Source: Marmoricola sp. Leaf446 (GTDB lineage: Bacteria > Actinomycetota > Actinomycetes > Propionibacteriales > Nocardioidaceae). Taken from it: 64,000 nucleotides of DNA. The stretch spans positions 157,606 to 221,605 of the forward strand of contig NZ_LMRF01000006.1 in assembly GCF_001424755.1 (NCBI RefSeq), read 5' to 3'. The notes below the pieces were generated by a model that saw only the letters and a program-made list of their open reading frames with translations, searched no databases and was not told the DNA's origin. Positions within the stretch are counted from its first letter, which is position 1. The number at the start of each line of letters is the position of its first letter. The translations under genes and the position numbers were made by a program. Shown in pieces: positions 37,940 through 45,796 of this stretch.

Positions 37940-39736
37940 GTGCCCGACGCCCCGGCCGCACGTCCCGACCCGGCCGCGCGGGTCCTGCTCGCGCTGGCGG
38001 CGGTCGCCGTGGCGTTCGCCGCGGCCGACACCTACGTCGTCGTGCTCGCCCTGCCCGACATGATGGGCTCGGTCGGGCTCTCGGTCGACCAGCTCCAGCG
38101 CGCGGCCCCGATCGTCAGCGGCTTCCTGCTCGGCTACGTCGCGATGCTGCCCCTCATCGGCCGGATCGCCGACCTGCGCGGGCGCACCCCGGTGCTGCTC
38201 GCCTCGCTGGTGGTCTTCGCGCTCGGCTCGCTGGTCACCGCCGCGGCGTACGACCTGCCGAGCCTGGTGGCCGGTCGCTTCCTGCAGGGCGTCGGCGGCG
38301 GTGGGCTCGTGCCGGTCACCCTGGCGCTGGTCGCCGACCTCTACCCCGCCGAGCGGCGCGGCGTACCCCTGGGCGTGGTGGGGGCGGTGCAGGAGCTCGG
38401 CAGCGTGCTCGGCCCCCTGCTCGGCGCCGTCGTGCTCGCCGTGGGCGACTGGCGCGACATCTTCTGGCTCAACCTCGCCGTCGGCCTGGTCCTGGCCGCC
38501 GCGATCCGGGTGCTCACGGTCCGGGGGGCGGATAGTCCGAGACGAAAAGCACCACCGGACGCCGGAGAGTCGACCGTCTCGTCTCGGACTACCGGGCGGC
38601 GGGTGCCCGACGTCGTCGGACTCCTGCTGCTCGCGCTGACCTTGACCGCCGGGCTGCTGGTGATGCGCCAGCCCGACGCCCTGGTCACCTCGGTCGCCTG
38701 GGGCGCCCCCTTCGTGCCGTACGCCGAGGGCGGGTCGGTCTGGCTCTCCCCGCTCGGCACCGCCGCGATCGTGCTCGCGCTGCTGCTGCTGGCGTGGTGC
38801 GTGCTGGCCCCGCGGCCGCTGTTCGACGCCCGCGGCTGGTGGGGCTCGGTGCGCGAGGCCGACCTGGTCGGGGCGGCGCTGCTCTCGGTCGCGCTCGGCG
38901 GCGTCATCCTCGCCTTCGCCACCGCCGACCCCGAGGTGCAGGTGTTCTCCGAGGCGGGGCCGGTCTACCTCGGCGTCGCCGCCGTGGCGGCGGTGCTCTT
39001 CGTGCTGCACAACCGCCGCGCGACCCACCCGCTGGTGCCGCACGGCGCGTTCCGCGAGCGGCCGGCGTGGGGCGCGGTGCTGGTGAGCTTCTTCGTCGGC
39101 TCGGCGCTCATCGCCGCGCTGGTCGACATCCCCATCTTCGCCCGGCTCACCGTCGCCGACGGCGACCAGCTGCAGGCGGCCCTGGTGCTGGTGGAGTTCC
39201 TGGTCGCGCTCCCGGTCGGGGCGCTCGTCGGCGGGTTCCTCGTGCGTCGGGTGCCGGTCGCGCTGGTCGCGGCGGGCGGGATGCTGCTGGCAGCGGCCGG
39301 CTTCGCGGTGATGACGACCTGGGGACCCGACTCGATGGGGCAGCTCTCCTCGGTCGCGGTGCTCGCAGCGGCCGGACTCGGGTTCGGCCTCGCTCTGGCA
39401 CCGGTCAACGCCGCGCTGCTGGCCGCCACCCCCGACGCCGTCCACGGAGTGGCGAGCGCGCTGCTCGTGGTGGCCCGGATGGTCGGCATGCTGGTCGGGA
39501 TCTCGGCGCTGACCACGATCGGGCTGCGGCGCTACTACAGCGTGCAGACCGACATCCCCTCCCCGCTCGAGGTGTGCGGCGACGGCCGGACCCGCTGCCC
39601 GGCGTACACCGAGGCGCTGTCGCTGGCCGGTCTGGAGCAGCTGCAGGCGATCTTCGCGGGGGCGGCGGTGTGCGCGGTCGTGGCGGCGGTGCTGGCGCTG
39701 CTCACCCTGCGGGCGGCGCGTCCGCAGCGCGGCTGA
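37940..39736 (+). CDS. Large MFS (DHA2-type) exporter, P55-like
   Basis: This 598-residue protein has about 14 helices and MFS signatures GRIADLRGRTPVL near 73-85 and VGAVQELGSVLGPLLGAVV near 147-165. The GTG start lies 7 bases after the LprG-like gene, so lipid or drug export with that lipoprotein is likely. The cytosolic loop near 195-215 (DSPRRKAPPDAGESTVSSRT) is encoded by a 59-bp palindromic element (38533-38591), apparently inserted in frame. The 3' end overlaps the convergent hypothetical gene by 35 bases. Confidence 0.87.
   Translation: MPDAPAARPDPAARVLLALAAVAVAFAAADTYVVVLALPDMMGSVGLSVDQLQRAAPIVSGFLLGYVAMLPLIGRIADLRGRTPVLLASLVVFALGSLVTAAAYDLPSLVAGRFLQGVGGGGLVPVTLALVADLYPAERRGVPLGVVGAVQELGSVLGPLLGAVVLAVGDWRDIFWLNLAVGLVLAAAIRVLTVRGADSPRRKAPPDAGESTVSSRTTGRRVPDVVGLLLLALTLTAGLLVMRQPDALVTSVAWGAPFVPYAEGGSVWLSPLGTAAIVLALLLLAWCVLAPRPLFDARGWWGSVREADLVGAALLSVALGGVILAFATADPEVQVFSEAGPVYLGVAAVAAVLFVLHNRRATHPLVPHGAFRERPAWGAVLVSFFVGSALIAALVDIPIFARLTVADGDQLQAALVLVEFLVALPVGALVGGFLVRRVPVALVAAGGMLLAAAGFAVMTTWGPDSMGQLSSVAVLAAAGLGFGLALAPVNAALLAATPDAVHGVASALLVVARMVGMLVGISALTTIGLRRYYSVQTDIPSPLEVCGDGRTRCPAYTEALSLAGLEQLQAIFAGAAVCAVVAAVLALLTLRAARPQRG
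38533..38591. repeat. 59-bp palindromic element inside the MFS gene
   Basis: Thirteen-base perfect arms TAGTCCGAGACGA and TCGTCTCGGACTA bound a 33-base interior that holds the smaller stem CCGG-ACG-CCGG. Base use differs from the gene around it (AAAAGC, TAGT). The element keeps the frame open and encodes a charged loop. It looks like a small mobile palindrome (REP or MITE type). No second copy is seen in this window. Confidence 0.65.
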
Positions 39737-40517
39737 GCCCGAGGCCGCCCGCGTCGACCGGCGTACGCCGGAACGCGGCGAGCAGCCAGTCCGCCGGCTC
39801 GAACCCGGGGAGGCCGGTGCCCTTGCCGGCCAGGTCCGAGGCGGCGGCCCACGGGGCCCACCAGTCGTCACCGAGGTCGCTGCGCCACTCCAGGCTCCGG
39901 AAGGTGCCGTACAGGCCCAGCGGATCGTCCACGGGGCGCTCCGTGGTGGACCGCCCGGGCCACCACCGCGCGGAGGTGAGGGCCCGGTCGACCCCGAGCC
40001 CCCCGCCACGCGCAGCGGCGAGGTCGGCCGAGAGCCGTCTGAGCCGGTCCTCCGCGACGTCGTACGCCGCGCAGCGGTGTCGCACCAGGGTGTCGGGCAC
40101 CTCCTCGGCCGGCACCGTCCCGGGCACCCACCGCATCGCTCCCGCGAGCTCGTCGTCGAGTCCGCGGAACCAGCCCGATGTGCCGACCAGGGCGACCTCC
40201 GCCGCGCCGTAGGTCTCCAGCAGCGGCACCGGGGGCTCGACCCCGGAGCGCCGCAGCGCGTCGACCAGGACCCCGGGCCGCGGGCCCAGGGCACGCAGGT
40301 GCCGGCCCTCCGCCCACGGCCGGTGGACCCAGCCGACGAAGCGACGGCCCAGCGCGCCGTCCAGACCCAGGAGCAGCTCGGTCGCGGCGACGTCGAGCGC
40401 GCGGGCGAGCGGGCGGGCCGCCTCCCGGGCCGCTTCCTGGTCGGCCTGCTGCCGCTCCCGGCGGAGCCGCTCGCGCTCCTGCTCGCGTCGCGCTGTCCGC
40501 CGTCCGAAGATCCGCAC
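39702..40517 (-). CDS. Hypothetical protein
   Basis: This 271-residue protein is not recognised. It has a basic, Glu/Arg-rich helical N-terminus (about 5-45, likely coiled coil) followed by a mixed domain rich in Trp (RFVGWVHRPWAEGRHL, GTSGWFRGL, WWAPWAAASDL). No signal peptide or membrane helix is visible. The GTG start 40517 is preceded by GAGGGG. The next GTG upstream (40523) is equally possible. Codon use and length support a real gene. Confidence 0.7.
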   Translation of the reverse strand: MRIFGRRTARREQERERLRRERQQADQEAAREAARPLARALDVAATELLLGLDGALGRRFVGWVHRPWAEGRHLRALGPRPGVLVDALRRSGVEPPVPLLETYGAAEVALVGTSGWFRGLDDELAGAMRWVPGTVPAEEVPDTLVRHRCAAYDVAEDRLRRLSADLAAARGGGLGVDRALTSARWWPGRSTTERPVDDPLGLYGTFRSLEWRSDLGDDWWAPWAAASDLAGKGTGLPGFEPADWLLAAFRRTPVDAGGLGLSRAADAPPAG

Positions 40518-40605
40518 CGTCACCCCTCGTGTCACGGGCAGCCTGGCACGGCGGCGTGACCCACGTCGCGTCCGTCTCGCCTCGCGGGGCACCGTGGGGA
40601 CGCAC

Positions 40606-40611
40606 TACCGT
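40606..40611 (+). promoter_or_regulatory. Leaderless -10 box (TACCGT) for the carbonic anhydrase gene
   Basis: TACCGT lies 6 bases before GTG 40618, which fixes that start against the GTG at 40594. Confidence 0.5.
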
Positions 40612-40617
40612 CGGCAC

Positions 40618-41118
40618 GTGGCCACCGCTGACTTCGACGACCTGCTCACCGCCAACCGCCGCTTCGCCGAGAGCTTCGACCTCGGCGGGTTCGACGGCGT
40701 CGCCCACGCCGGCATCGCCATCGTCACCTGCATGGACTCGCGCATCGACCCGCTGGGGATGCTCGGGCTCAAGCCCGGCGACGCCAAGATCTTCCGCAAC
40801 CCCGGCGGCCGCGTGACGCCCCAGGCGCTCGAGGCGCTCGTGCTGGGCGTCCACCTGCTGCGCGTCGAGCGCATCCTGGTGGTGCCCCACACCCGCTGCG
40901 CCATGGCCTCGGCCACCCAGGAGGAGCTGCGCGAGCGCGTCTCCACCTCCGCCGGCCAGGACGCCTCGTGGCAGACCTTCGGCGTCGTGGAGGACCAGCG
41001 AGCCGCCCTGGCCGACGACGTCCACAAGGTCGTCGCCCACCCCCTCATCCCCGAGGGCACCGCCGTCGGCGGGTTCCTGTACGACGTCGACTCGGGTCTG
41101 CTCGAGCAGCTCGTCTAG
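40618..41118 (+). CDS. Beta-class carbonic anhydrase
   Basis: This 166-residue enzyme should interconvert CO2 and bicarbonate. Zinc ligands are visible: Cys in VTCMDSRIDP (with the Asp-Arg dyad) near 36-45, then His and Cys in VVPHTRCAM near 89-97. Its length matches the short actinobacterial beta-CAs that end in GGFLYDVDSG. It converges with the small secreted-peptide gene at 13 bases. Confidence 0.9.
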   Translation: MATADFDDLLTANRRFAESFDLGGFDGVAHAGIAIVTCMDSRIDPLGMLGLKPGDAKIFRNPGGRVTPQALEALVLGVHLLRVERILVVPHTRCAMASATQEELRERVSTSAGQDASWQTFGVVEDQRAALADDVHKVVAHPLIPEGTAVGGFLYDVDSGLLEQLV

Positions 41119-41131
41119 CGCGGCCCGCGGC

Positions 41132-41317
41132 TCAGTCCTCGCGGCCGGGCAGCAGCGAGGTGCCCGTGGCCACCGTGGTGGCGTACGCCGGTACGCTCCT
41201 CACCCCCGCGGCGCTGGCCGTCTCCGGCGCGAGCGCGCCGACGCCCACCACGCCGATCATCGTCGCGGCCGCCAGGGCCGCCGTGGTCCGCCTGATCCGT
41301 GCGCTGATCGTCTCCAT
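41132..41317 (-). CDS. Small secreted peptide
   Basis: This is a 61-residue product with a clear signal peptide: a basic n-region ISARIRR, a hydrophobic Ala/Val core to about 30 and a cleavage-like ASA-AG near 37. The predicted mature peptide has only about 24 residues and ends in Asp. The ATG lies 7 bases after GAGGCT on the minus strand. No homologue is recognised. The gene could be the degenerate end of a longer secreted protein. Upstream lies the longest gene-free stretch of the window. Confidence 0.45.
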   Translation of the reverse strand: METISARIRRTTAALAAATMIGVVGVGALAPETASAAGVRSVPAYATTVATGTSLLPGRED

Positions 41318-41645
41318 GCCCCGGAGCCTCGACCCGGTCGCTGTGGTCGGCGTACGTCGTGGCTGTGGGGTTGCTCTGGGGCCTGTGGGGGCCTGTGGGG
41401 CCCGCTGGTTCCCCGGACGTCCGGGGAACCTGGTGCTCGGCAGGCGTCGCGATGCCTGCCAAGCGACAGGAAAGGCTGCCGAGACTCCGATTCGTCCGGT
41501 ATGCCGGGCCTGCGGCTCGTCGACCGGGCCCCGACCCATCTGGTGCGGTGCTGTGGTGCCCGAGTGCGGCGTACACCCCTTGTTCAGAAGCAATAACTCC
41601 GCGTTACATGGCGCCCGGCGCCCGGCCCCGCCCCGGGCCCGGACG
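41318..41645. other. 328-base gene-free stretch with palindromes
   Basis: This region lies between the small secreted-peptide gene and the 3' end of parE. It holds the tandem GGGGCCTGTG repeats near 41380-41400, a two-hairpin element at 41407-41483, an A/T-rich patch near 41585-41610 and GC-rich inverted segments near 41610-41640 that may end parE transcription. No convincing additional gene was found. If the peptide gene is transcribed from the A/T-rich patch, this would be a long structured leader. Confidence 0.6.
41407..41483. repeat. Two-hairpin palindromic element
   Basis: A 24-base perfect palindrome (GGTTCCCCGGAC and its complement, 41407-41430) is followed by nested stems CTCGGCAG/CTGCCGAG (41436-41443 and 41476-41483) and GGCAGGC/GCCTGCC. 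The order is a short GGTT...AACC hairpin, then a wider stem. This resembles the inverted repeats at 6907-6989 and 8020-8102, although the sequence differs. Confidence 0.6.
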
Positions 41646-43823
41646 TCAGGCGTCGATCTGGTCGGCGTCGACCTCGTAGGCGCCGGCGACGATGAAGTCC
41701 TTGCGGGGGGCGACCTCGCTGCCCATCAGCAGCTCGAAGACCTCGCTCGCCCGGGCGGCGTCGTCGGCGGTGATGCGGCGCAGGGTGCGCTTGCGGGGGT
41801 CCATCGTGGTCTCGGCCAGCTGGTCGGCGTCCATCTCGCCGAGGCCCTTGTAGCGCTGCACGGGGTCCTTCCAGCGGACGCCCTTCTTGGCCAGCTCGGC
41901 GAGCTTGCGCTGCAGCTCGGGGTCGGAGTAGGTGTAGACGTACTTCTCCATCCCCTTCTTGGGATTGGTCAGCTCGATGCGGTGCAGCGGCGGCACGGCG
42001 GTGAACAGCCGCCCCGAGGTCACCAGCTCGGGCATGTACTTGAAGAACAGCGTGGCCAGCAGGCAGCGGATGTGCGCGCCGTCGGAGTCGGCGTCGGCCA
42101 TCAGGATGATGCGGCCGTAGCGCGCGGCGTCGAGGTCGAAGGTGCGGCCCGAGCCCGCGCCCACGACCTGGATGATCGAGGCACACTCGGCGTTTTTGAG
42201 CACGTCGGCGACGGTGGCCTTCTGGACGTTGAGGATCTTGCCGCGGATCGGCAGCAGCGCCTGGAACTCCGAGCTGCGCGCCACCTTGGCCGTGCCGAGC
42301 GCCGAGTCGCCCTCGACGATGAACAGCTCCGACATCTCGACGTCGTTGGAGCGGCAGTCGACCAGCTTGGCGGGGAGAGCAGAGGACTCCAGGGCGTTCT
42401 TGCGGCGCTGGGTCTCGCGGTGCTGACGGGCGGCCAGCCGCGTCTTGGCGGCGCCCGCGACCTTCTCCATCACCAGCTTGGCCTGGGCCTTCTCGGCCCG
42501 CTTGGTCGTGGTCAGGAACTCCTTGAGCTCGCGGGCGACGACCTTGCGCACCACCGAGCGGGCGGCGGGGGTGCCGAGCACCTCCTTGGTCTGGCCCTCG
42601 AACTGCGGCTCGGCCAGGCGCACCGTCACCACCGAGGTGAGGCCCTCGAGCACGTCGTCCTTGACCACGTCGGTGTCACCGGTCTTGAGCACCCGGCCCG
42701 CCCGCATCGCCTCGTTGAAGGTCTTGGTCAGCGCGGCCTCGAAACCGGCCACGTGGGTGCCGCCCTTGGGGGTGGCGATGACGTTGACGAAGGAGCGCAG
42801 CTCGGTCTCGTAGCCGGTCCCCCAGCGCAGCGCCACGTCGACGAGGAGCTCGCGCTCGACGTCCTGCGGGGTCATGTGGCCCTGGTCGTCGAGCAGCGGG
42901 ACGGTCTCGGTGAAGGTGTCCCCGCCCTGCAGCCGCAGCACGTCGGTGACCGCCTCGTCGTGGGCCAGGAAGGTGCAGAACTCGGTGATGCCGCCGTCGT
43001 GGCGGAACGACTCGGTCACCGGTTCCGCGCCGCGGGCGTCGGTCAGCGTCAGCTCGAGGCCGGGCACGATGAAGGAGGTCTGGCGGGCGCGGGTGACCAG
43101 CTCGTCCCAGGTGAAGGTGGCGTCCTTGGTGAAGATCTGCCGGTCGGGCCAGAACCGCACCCGGGTGCCGGTGACCCCCTTCTTGACCCGGGCACCCTTG
43201 TGCAGCCCGGAGGCGGCCTCGAAGTCGCCGACCGGCCCCGCGTCGGCGAACACGCCCGGGACGCCGCGTCGGAAGGACATCCGCTGGGTGGCCGGCGAGC
43301 GGTCGACCTCGACGTCGAGCCGTGCGGACAGCGCGTTGACGACCGAGGCGCCGACGCCGTGCAGGCCACCGGTCGCGGCGTAGGACCCGCCGCCGAACTT
43401 GCCGCCCGCGTGGAGCTTGGTGAAGACGACCTCGAGGCCCGACAGCCCCGTCTTGGGCTCCTTGTCGACCGGGATGCCGCGGCCGTCGTCGTGCACCTCG
43501 GCCGAGCCGTCGGCGTGCAGCGTCACCAGCACGCGGGAGCAGAAGCCGCCGAGCGCCTCGTCGACCGCGTTGTCGATGATCTCCCACAGGCAGTGCATCA
43601 GCCCGCGGGTGTCGGTGGAGCCGATGTACATGCCCGGCCGCTTGCGGACGGCCTCCAACCCCTCGAGGACGAGGAGGTGCTGGGCGTTGTAGGTGTTGTC
43701 GATGACGATGACCTCGGGTCCGGGAGGGGCGGGTGCGGCGTACGTCGAATCTACCCAGGGCCGTCTCGCGGGGACGCGCCGCCACGCGTGGGTCCGGGGA
43801 GGTGTTGGCGGTGTGTGCTGCAC
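41646..43823 (-). CDS. parE: DNA topoisomerase IV subunit B
   Basis: This roughly 725-residue ATPase subunit has a GHKL ATP site (WEIIDNAVDEALGG, DDGRGIPVD, GGLHGVGASVVNALS), a transducer domain and a Toprim domain (ELFIVEGDSALGTAK, LMADADSDGAHIR). It ends at the GLGEMDADQL region. It partners ParC (34740-37217). Homology begins at about 43715 (DNTYNAQHLLVLEGLEAVRK), but no ATG, GTG or TTG lies just before it. The nearest in-frame start is GTG 43823, without a ribosome site. A TAGATT box lies inside the extension near 43750, so the true start is uncertain. Confidence 0.9.
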   Translation of the reverse strand: MQHTPPTPPRTHAWRRVPARRPWVDSTYAAPAPPGPEVIVIDNTYNAQHLLVLEGLEAVRKRPGMYIGSTDTRGLMHCLWEIIDNAVDEALGGFCSRVLVTLHADGSAEVHDDGRGIPVDKEPKTGLSGLEVVFTKLHAGGKFGGGSYAATGGLHGVGASVVNALSARLDVEVDRSPATQRMSFRRGVPGVFADAGPVGDFEAASGLHKGARVKKGVTGTRVRFWPDRQIFTKDATFTWDELVTRARQTSFIVPGLELTLTDARGAEPVTESFRHDGGITEFCTFLAHDEAVTDVLRLQGGDTFTETVPLLDDQGHMTPQDVERELLVDVALRWGTGYETELRSFVNVIATPKGGTHVAGFEAALTKTFNEAMRAGRVLKTGDTDVVKDDVLEGLTSVVTVRLAEPQFEGQTKEVLGTPAARSVVRKVVARELKEFLTTTKRAEKAQAKLVMEKVAGAAKTRLAARQHRETQRRKNALESSALPAKLVDCRSNDVEMSELFIVEGDSALGTAKVARSSEFQALLPIRGKILNVQKATVADVLKNAECASIIQVVGAGSGRTFDLDAARYGRIILMADADSDGAHIRCLLATLFFKYMPELVTSGRLFTAVPPLHRIELTNPKKGMEKYVYTYSDPELQRKLAELAKKGVRWKDPVQRYKGLGEMDADQLAETTMDPRKRTLRRITADDAARASEVFELLMGSEVAPRKDFIVAGAYEVDADQIDA

Positions 43824-44057
43824 TGGGCAGGGACGGACAGAGCACGACCCGAACGCGGGTCTTTGTCGGTTTCGCTCCCCCTCCACCGGGGAGCGGGCAG
43901 ACTCGGATCCACGACCTGTGAGGCGCACCACCCCCACCGCGACGGTGGACACCTCGCCAACGGGAAGCATCGACCGTGGTTGACTGTTGTGACTGTCGAG
44001 ATGAACGACCTGGCTTTTCCCCCCTCCCAGTCCCCCCGAACGAGAGTGAGGCCCGAC

Positions 44058-44282
44058 GTGACCACTGCGACAGCCCCGAGCGCGCCGCTCACCGCCATCG
44101 ACCGCTGCGACCGCTGCGGCGCGCAGGCCTACCTCCGCGTCCAGCTCAAGGGCGGTGGCGAGCTGCTCTTCTGCGCCCACCACGCCCGCGAGCACGGCGA
44201 GAAGCTCCGTGAGGTCGCCGAGCACGTGCAGGACGAGACCGACAAGCTCGGCACCCCGACCCCGAGCCCCGAGGCCGGCTGA
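44058..44282 (+). CDS. DUF7455-type small zinc-ribbon protein
   Basis: This 74-residue protein has CDRCGAQAYLRVQL and FCAHHAREH, four metal-binding positions typical of a small actinobacterial zinc-ribbon family found beside parE. The function is unknown. GTG 44058 gives the usual MTTATAPSAPL start and follows a GTGAGG site. The 234 bases upstream, to parE, contain a short hairpin (GCTCCCC/GGGGAGC at 43874-43894) and a TTGACT -35-like element near 43980. Confidence 0.8.
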   Translation: MTTATAPSAPLTAIDRCDRCGAQAYLRVQLKGGGELLFCAHHAREHGEKLREVAEHVQDETDKLGTPTPSPEAG

Positions 44283-44306
44283 CCCGGCCGACCCACCCCG
44301 CACCTC

Positions 44307-44341
44307 CGACGAGACCCCGGTCAGCGACCGGGGTCTCGTCG
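44307..44341. terminator. Terminator hairpin after the DUF7455 gene
   Basis: Perfect 16-base arms (CGACGAGACCCCGGTC and its complement) flank a three-base AGC loop, 24 bases beyond the stop. Confidence 0.9.
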
Positions 44342-44370
44342 CGTCCCGGGGGCCGTGAGACCGTCGGGCC

Positions 44371-44856
44371 ATGAGCACCCTGGCCGTGGTCGAGACCCTG
44401 GTGGCGCTGGCGATCCTGGTGGGCCTGGTCGGCGTCGTCGTCCCCCTGCTGCCCGGCTCGCTGCTGGTCGGCGGCGCCGTGCTGGTCTGGGCGCTGTACG
44501 TCGGCACGTCAGCCGCCTGGGTCACCTTCGCCGTCGTGGTGACACTGCTGATGGTCGGCCAGGTCGCGATGTACCTCGTGCCGGGGCGACGCCTCCAGGC
44601 CGCCGGCGTGCCGGGACGCACCCTGGTCGCCGGGGCCGCGCTCGGCGTGGTCGGCTTCTTCGTCATCCCCGTGGTCGGGCTGTTCGTCGGCTTCGTCGGC
44701 GGCGTCTACCTCTCCGAGCTGGCCCGCGTCGGCTCCCGCGAGGCGTGGCCGGCCACGGTGCACGCCCTCAAGGCGGCCGGGCTGTCGATCCTGATCGAGC
44801 TCACCGCCTGCCTGCTCGCCGGCAGCGCCTGGGTGGTGGGAGTGGTGCTGCGGTGA
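44371..44856 (+). CDS. DUF456 membrane protein
   Basis: This 161-residue protein has five hydrophobic segments. It carries the DUF456 glycine-rich pattern GVVVPLLPGSLLV near 21-33 and FVIPVVGLFVGFVGGVYL near 96-113. Its function is unknown. The gene overlaps the next as GTGA, so it is translated with the DMT transporter. Confidence 0.83.
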   Translation: MSTLAVVETLVALAILVGLVGVVVPLLPGSLLVGGAVLVWALYVGTSAAWVTFAVVVTLLMVGQVAMYLVPGRRLQAAGVPGRTLVAGAALGVVGFFVIPVVGLFVGFVGGVYLSELARVGSREAWPATVHALKAAGLSILIELTACLLAGSAWVVGVVLR

Positions 44857-45695
44857 CCGCGGTGCTGCTCGCGCTGGCCTCGGCGGCGGCGTACGGCACC
44901 TCGGACTTCGTCGCCGGTGTCGCGTCGCGGCGTACGTCGGCCTGGGCGGTGGCCGTGGTCGGGTCGGCCGTCGGCGGCCTGCTCGCCCTGGCCCTGGCGC
45001 TGCTGCTGCCGGGTCGACCGAGCGCGGGCGACCTCGCCTGGGGCGCCCTGGCCGGCGTCGGCAACGGCCTCGGCGGTGCCTTCCTCTACCGCGGGCTCTC
45101 CCGCGGCCGGATGGGCGTCGTGGGCCCGGTCTCGGCCGTCGGGGCGGCGGTGCTGCCCGTGGCGGTCGGCGTCGTGGGCGGCGAGCGGCCGGCCGCGCTG
45201 GTCTGGCTCGGCATCCTGGTCGCCCTGCCCGGCATCTGGCTCGTCGCCCGCGAGCCCTCCACCGGGGCCGCGACCTCCACCGGTGCAGCCGCGCTCGTCG
45301 ACGGGCTGCTCGCGGGGGCCGGCTTCGGCCTGCTGTTCGCGGCGCTCGGGCAGGTGCCCGACGGGGCGGGCTACTGGCCCGTCGCGCTCAGCCAGGCGGT
45401 CGCCGTCCTGGCCGTGGCGCTGCTCGCGACGACCCTCGGCGCCACCTGGGTGCCCCGTGACCGGGCGGCCGCGGTCGGCGGAGCGGGCGCCGGCGCGCTG
45501 TCGGCGGCGGCCGTCGTGGGGTTCCTACTCGCGACCCAGCAGGGCCTGCTCACCGTCTCGGCCGTGCTGGCCTCGCTCTACCCGGCCGTGACCGTGCTGC
45601 TGGCGGCGGTGCTGCTGCACGAGCGGGTCCACCGCGTGCAGGGCGCCGGTCTGGCGCTGTGCGCGGTCTCGGTGGTGTGCGTCGCGGTGGGCTGA
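44853..45695 (+). CDS. EamA/DMT-family transporter
   Basis: This 280-residue protein has ten predicted helices in two EamA repeats, with the first helix ALASAAAYGTSDFVAGVASR. This type is related to small multidrug or metabolite exporters. The GTG start overlaps the stop of the DUF456 gene by 4 bases. A 101-base gap with a promoter-like TAGAGT separates it from the phosphatase-glycosyltransferase operon. Confidence 0.83.
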   Translation: MTAVLLALASAAAYGTSDFVAGVASRRTSAWAVAVVGSAVGGLLALALALLLPGRPSAGDLAWGALAGVGNGLGGAFLYRGLSRGRMGVVGPVSAVGAAVLPVAVGVVGGERPAALVWLGILVALPGIWLVAREPSTGAATSTGAAALVDGLLAGAGFGLLFAALGQVPDGAGYWPVALSQAVAVLAVALLATTLGATWVPRDRAAAVGGAGAGALSAAAVVGFLLATQQGLLTVSAVLASLYPAVTVLLAAVLLHERVHRVQGAGLALCAVSVVCVAVG

Positions 45696-45759
45696 GGTCG
45701 CCGACGACGGGAGGTGCCACGACCTGGACACCGTGGGTACGGACGGCCGTCGGGCTCGC

Positions 45760-45765
45760 TAGAGT
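45760..45765 (+). promoter_or_regulatory. -10 box (TAGAGT) for the partner-switch/glycosyltransferase operon
   Basis: TAGAGT lies 31 bases before ATG 45797, which is preceded by a GTGAGG ribosome site. A GGGTAC seen at 45735-45740 lacks a GTTT partner at the spacing used by stress sigma factors. Confidence 0.4.
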
Positions 45766-45796
45766 CCACCGACATCCGCGGAAATGTGAGGTTTGC

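Noticed and set aside
41318-41645. Possible c-di-AMP riboswitch upstream of the small secreted peptide
   Set aside because: Such switches often precede secreted proteins in actinobacteria, and the region is structured. However, the conserved GGGGUGAA and CAGCUAACC-type words are not present, and the peptide gene has a plausible leaderless -10 box. Left as a test, not a call.
45735-45740. GGGTAC as a stress-sigma -10 element before the phosphatase gene
   Set aside because: No GTTT-like -35 is found at 14-16 bases upstream. TAGAGT at 45760-45765 is a better candidate.
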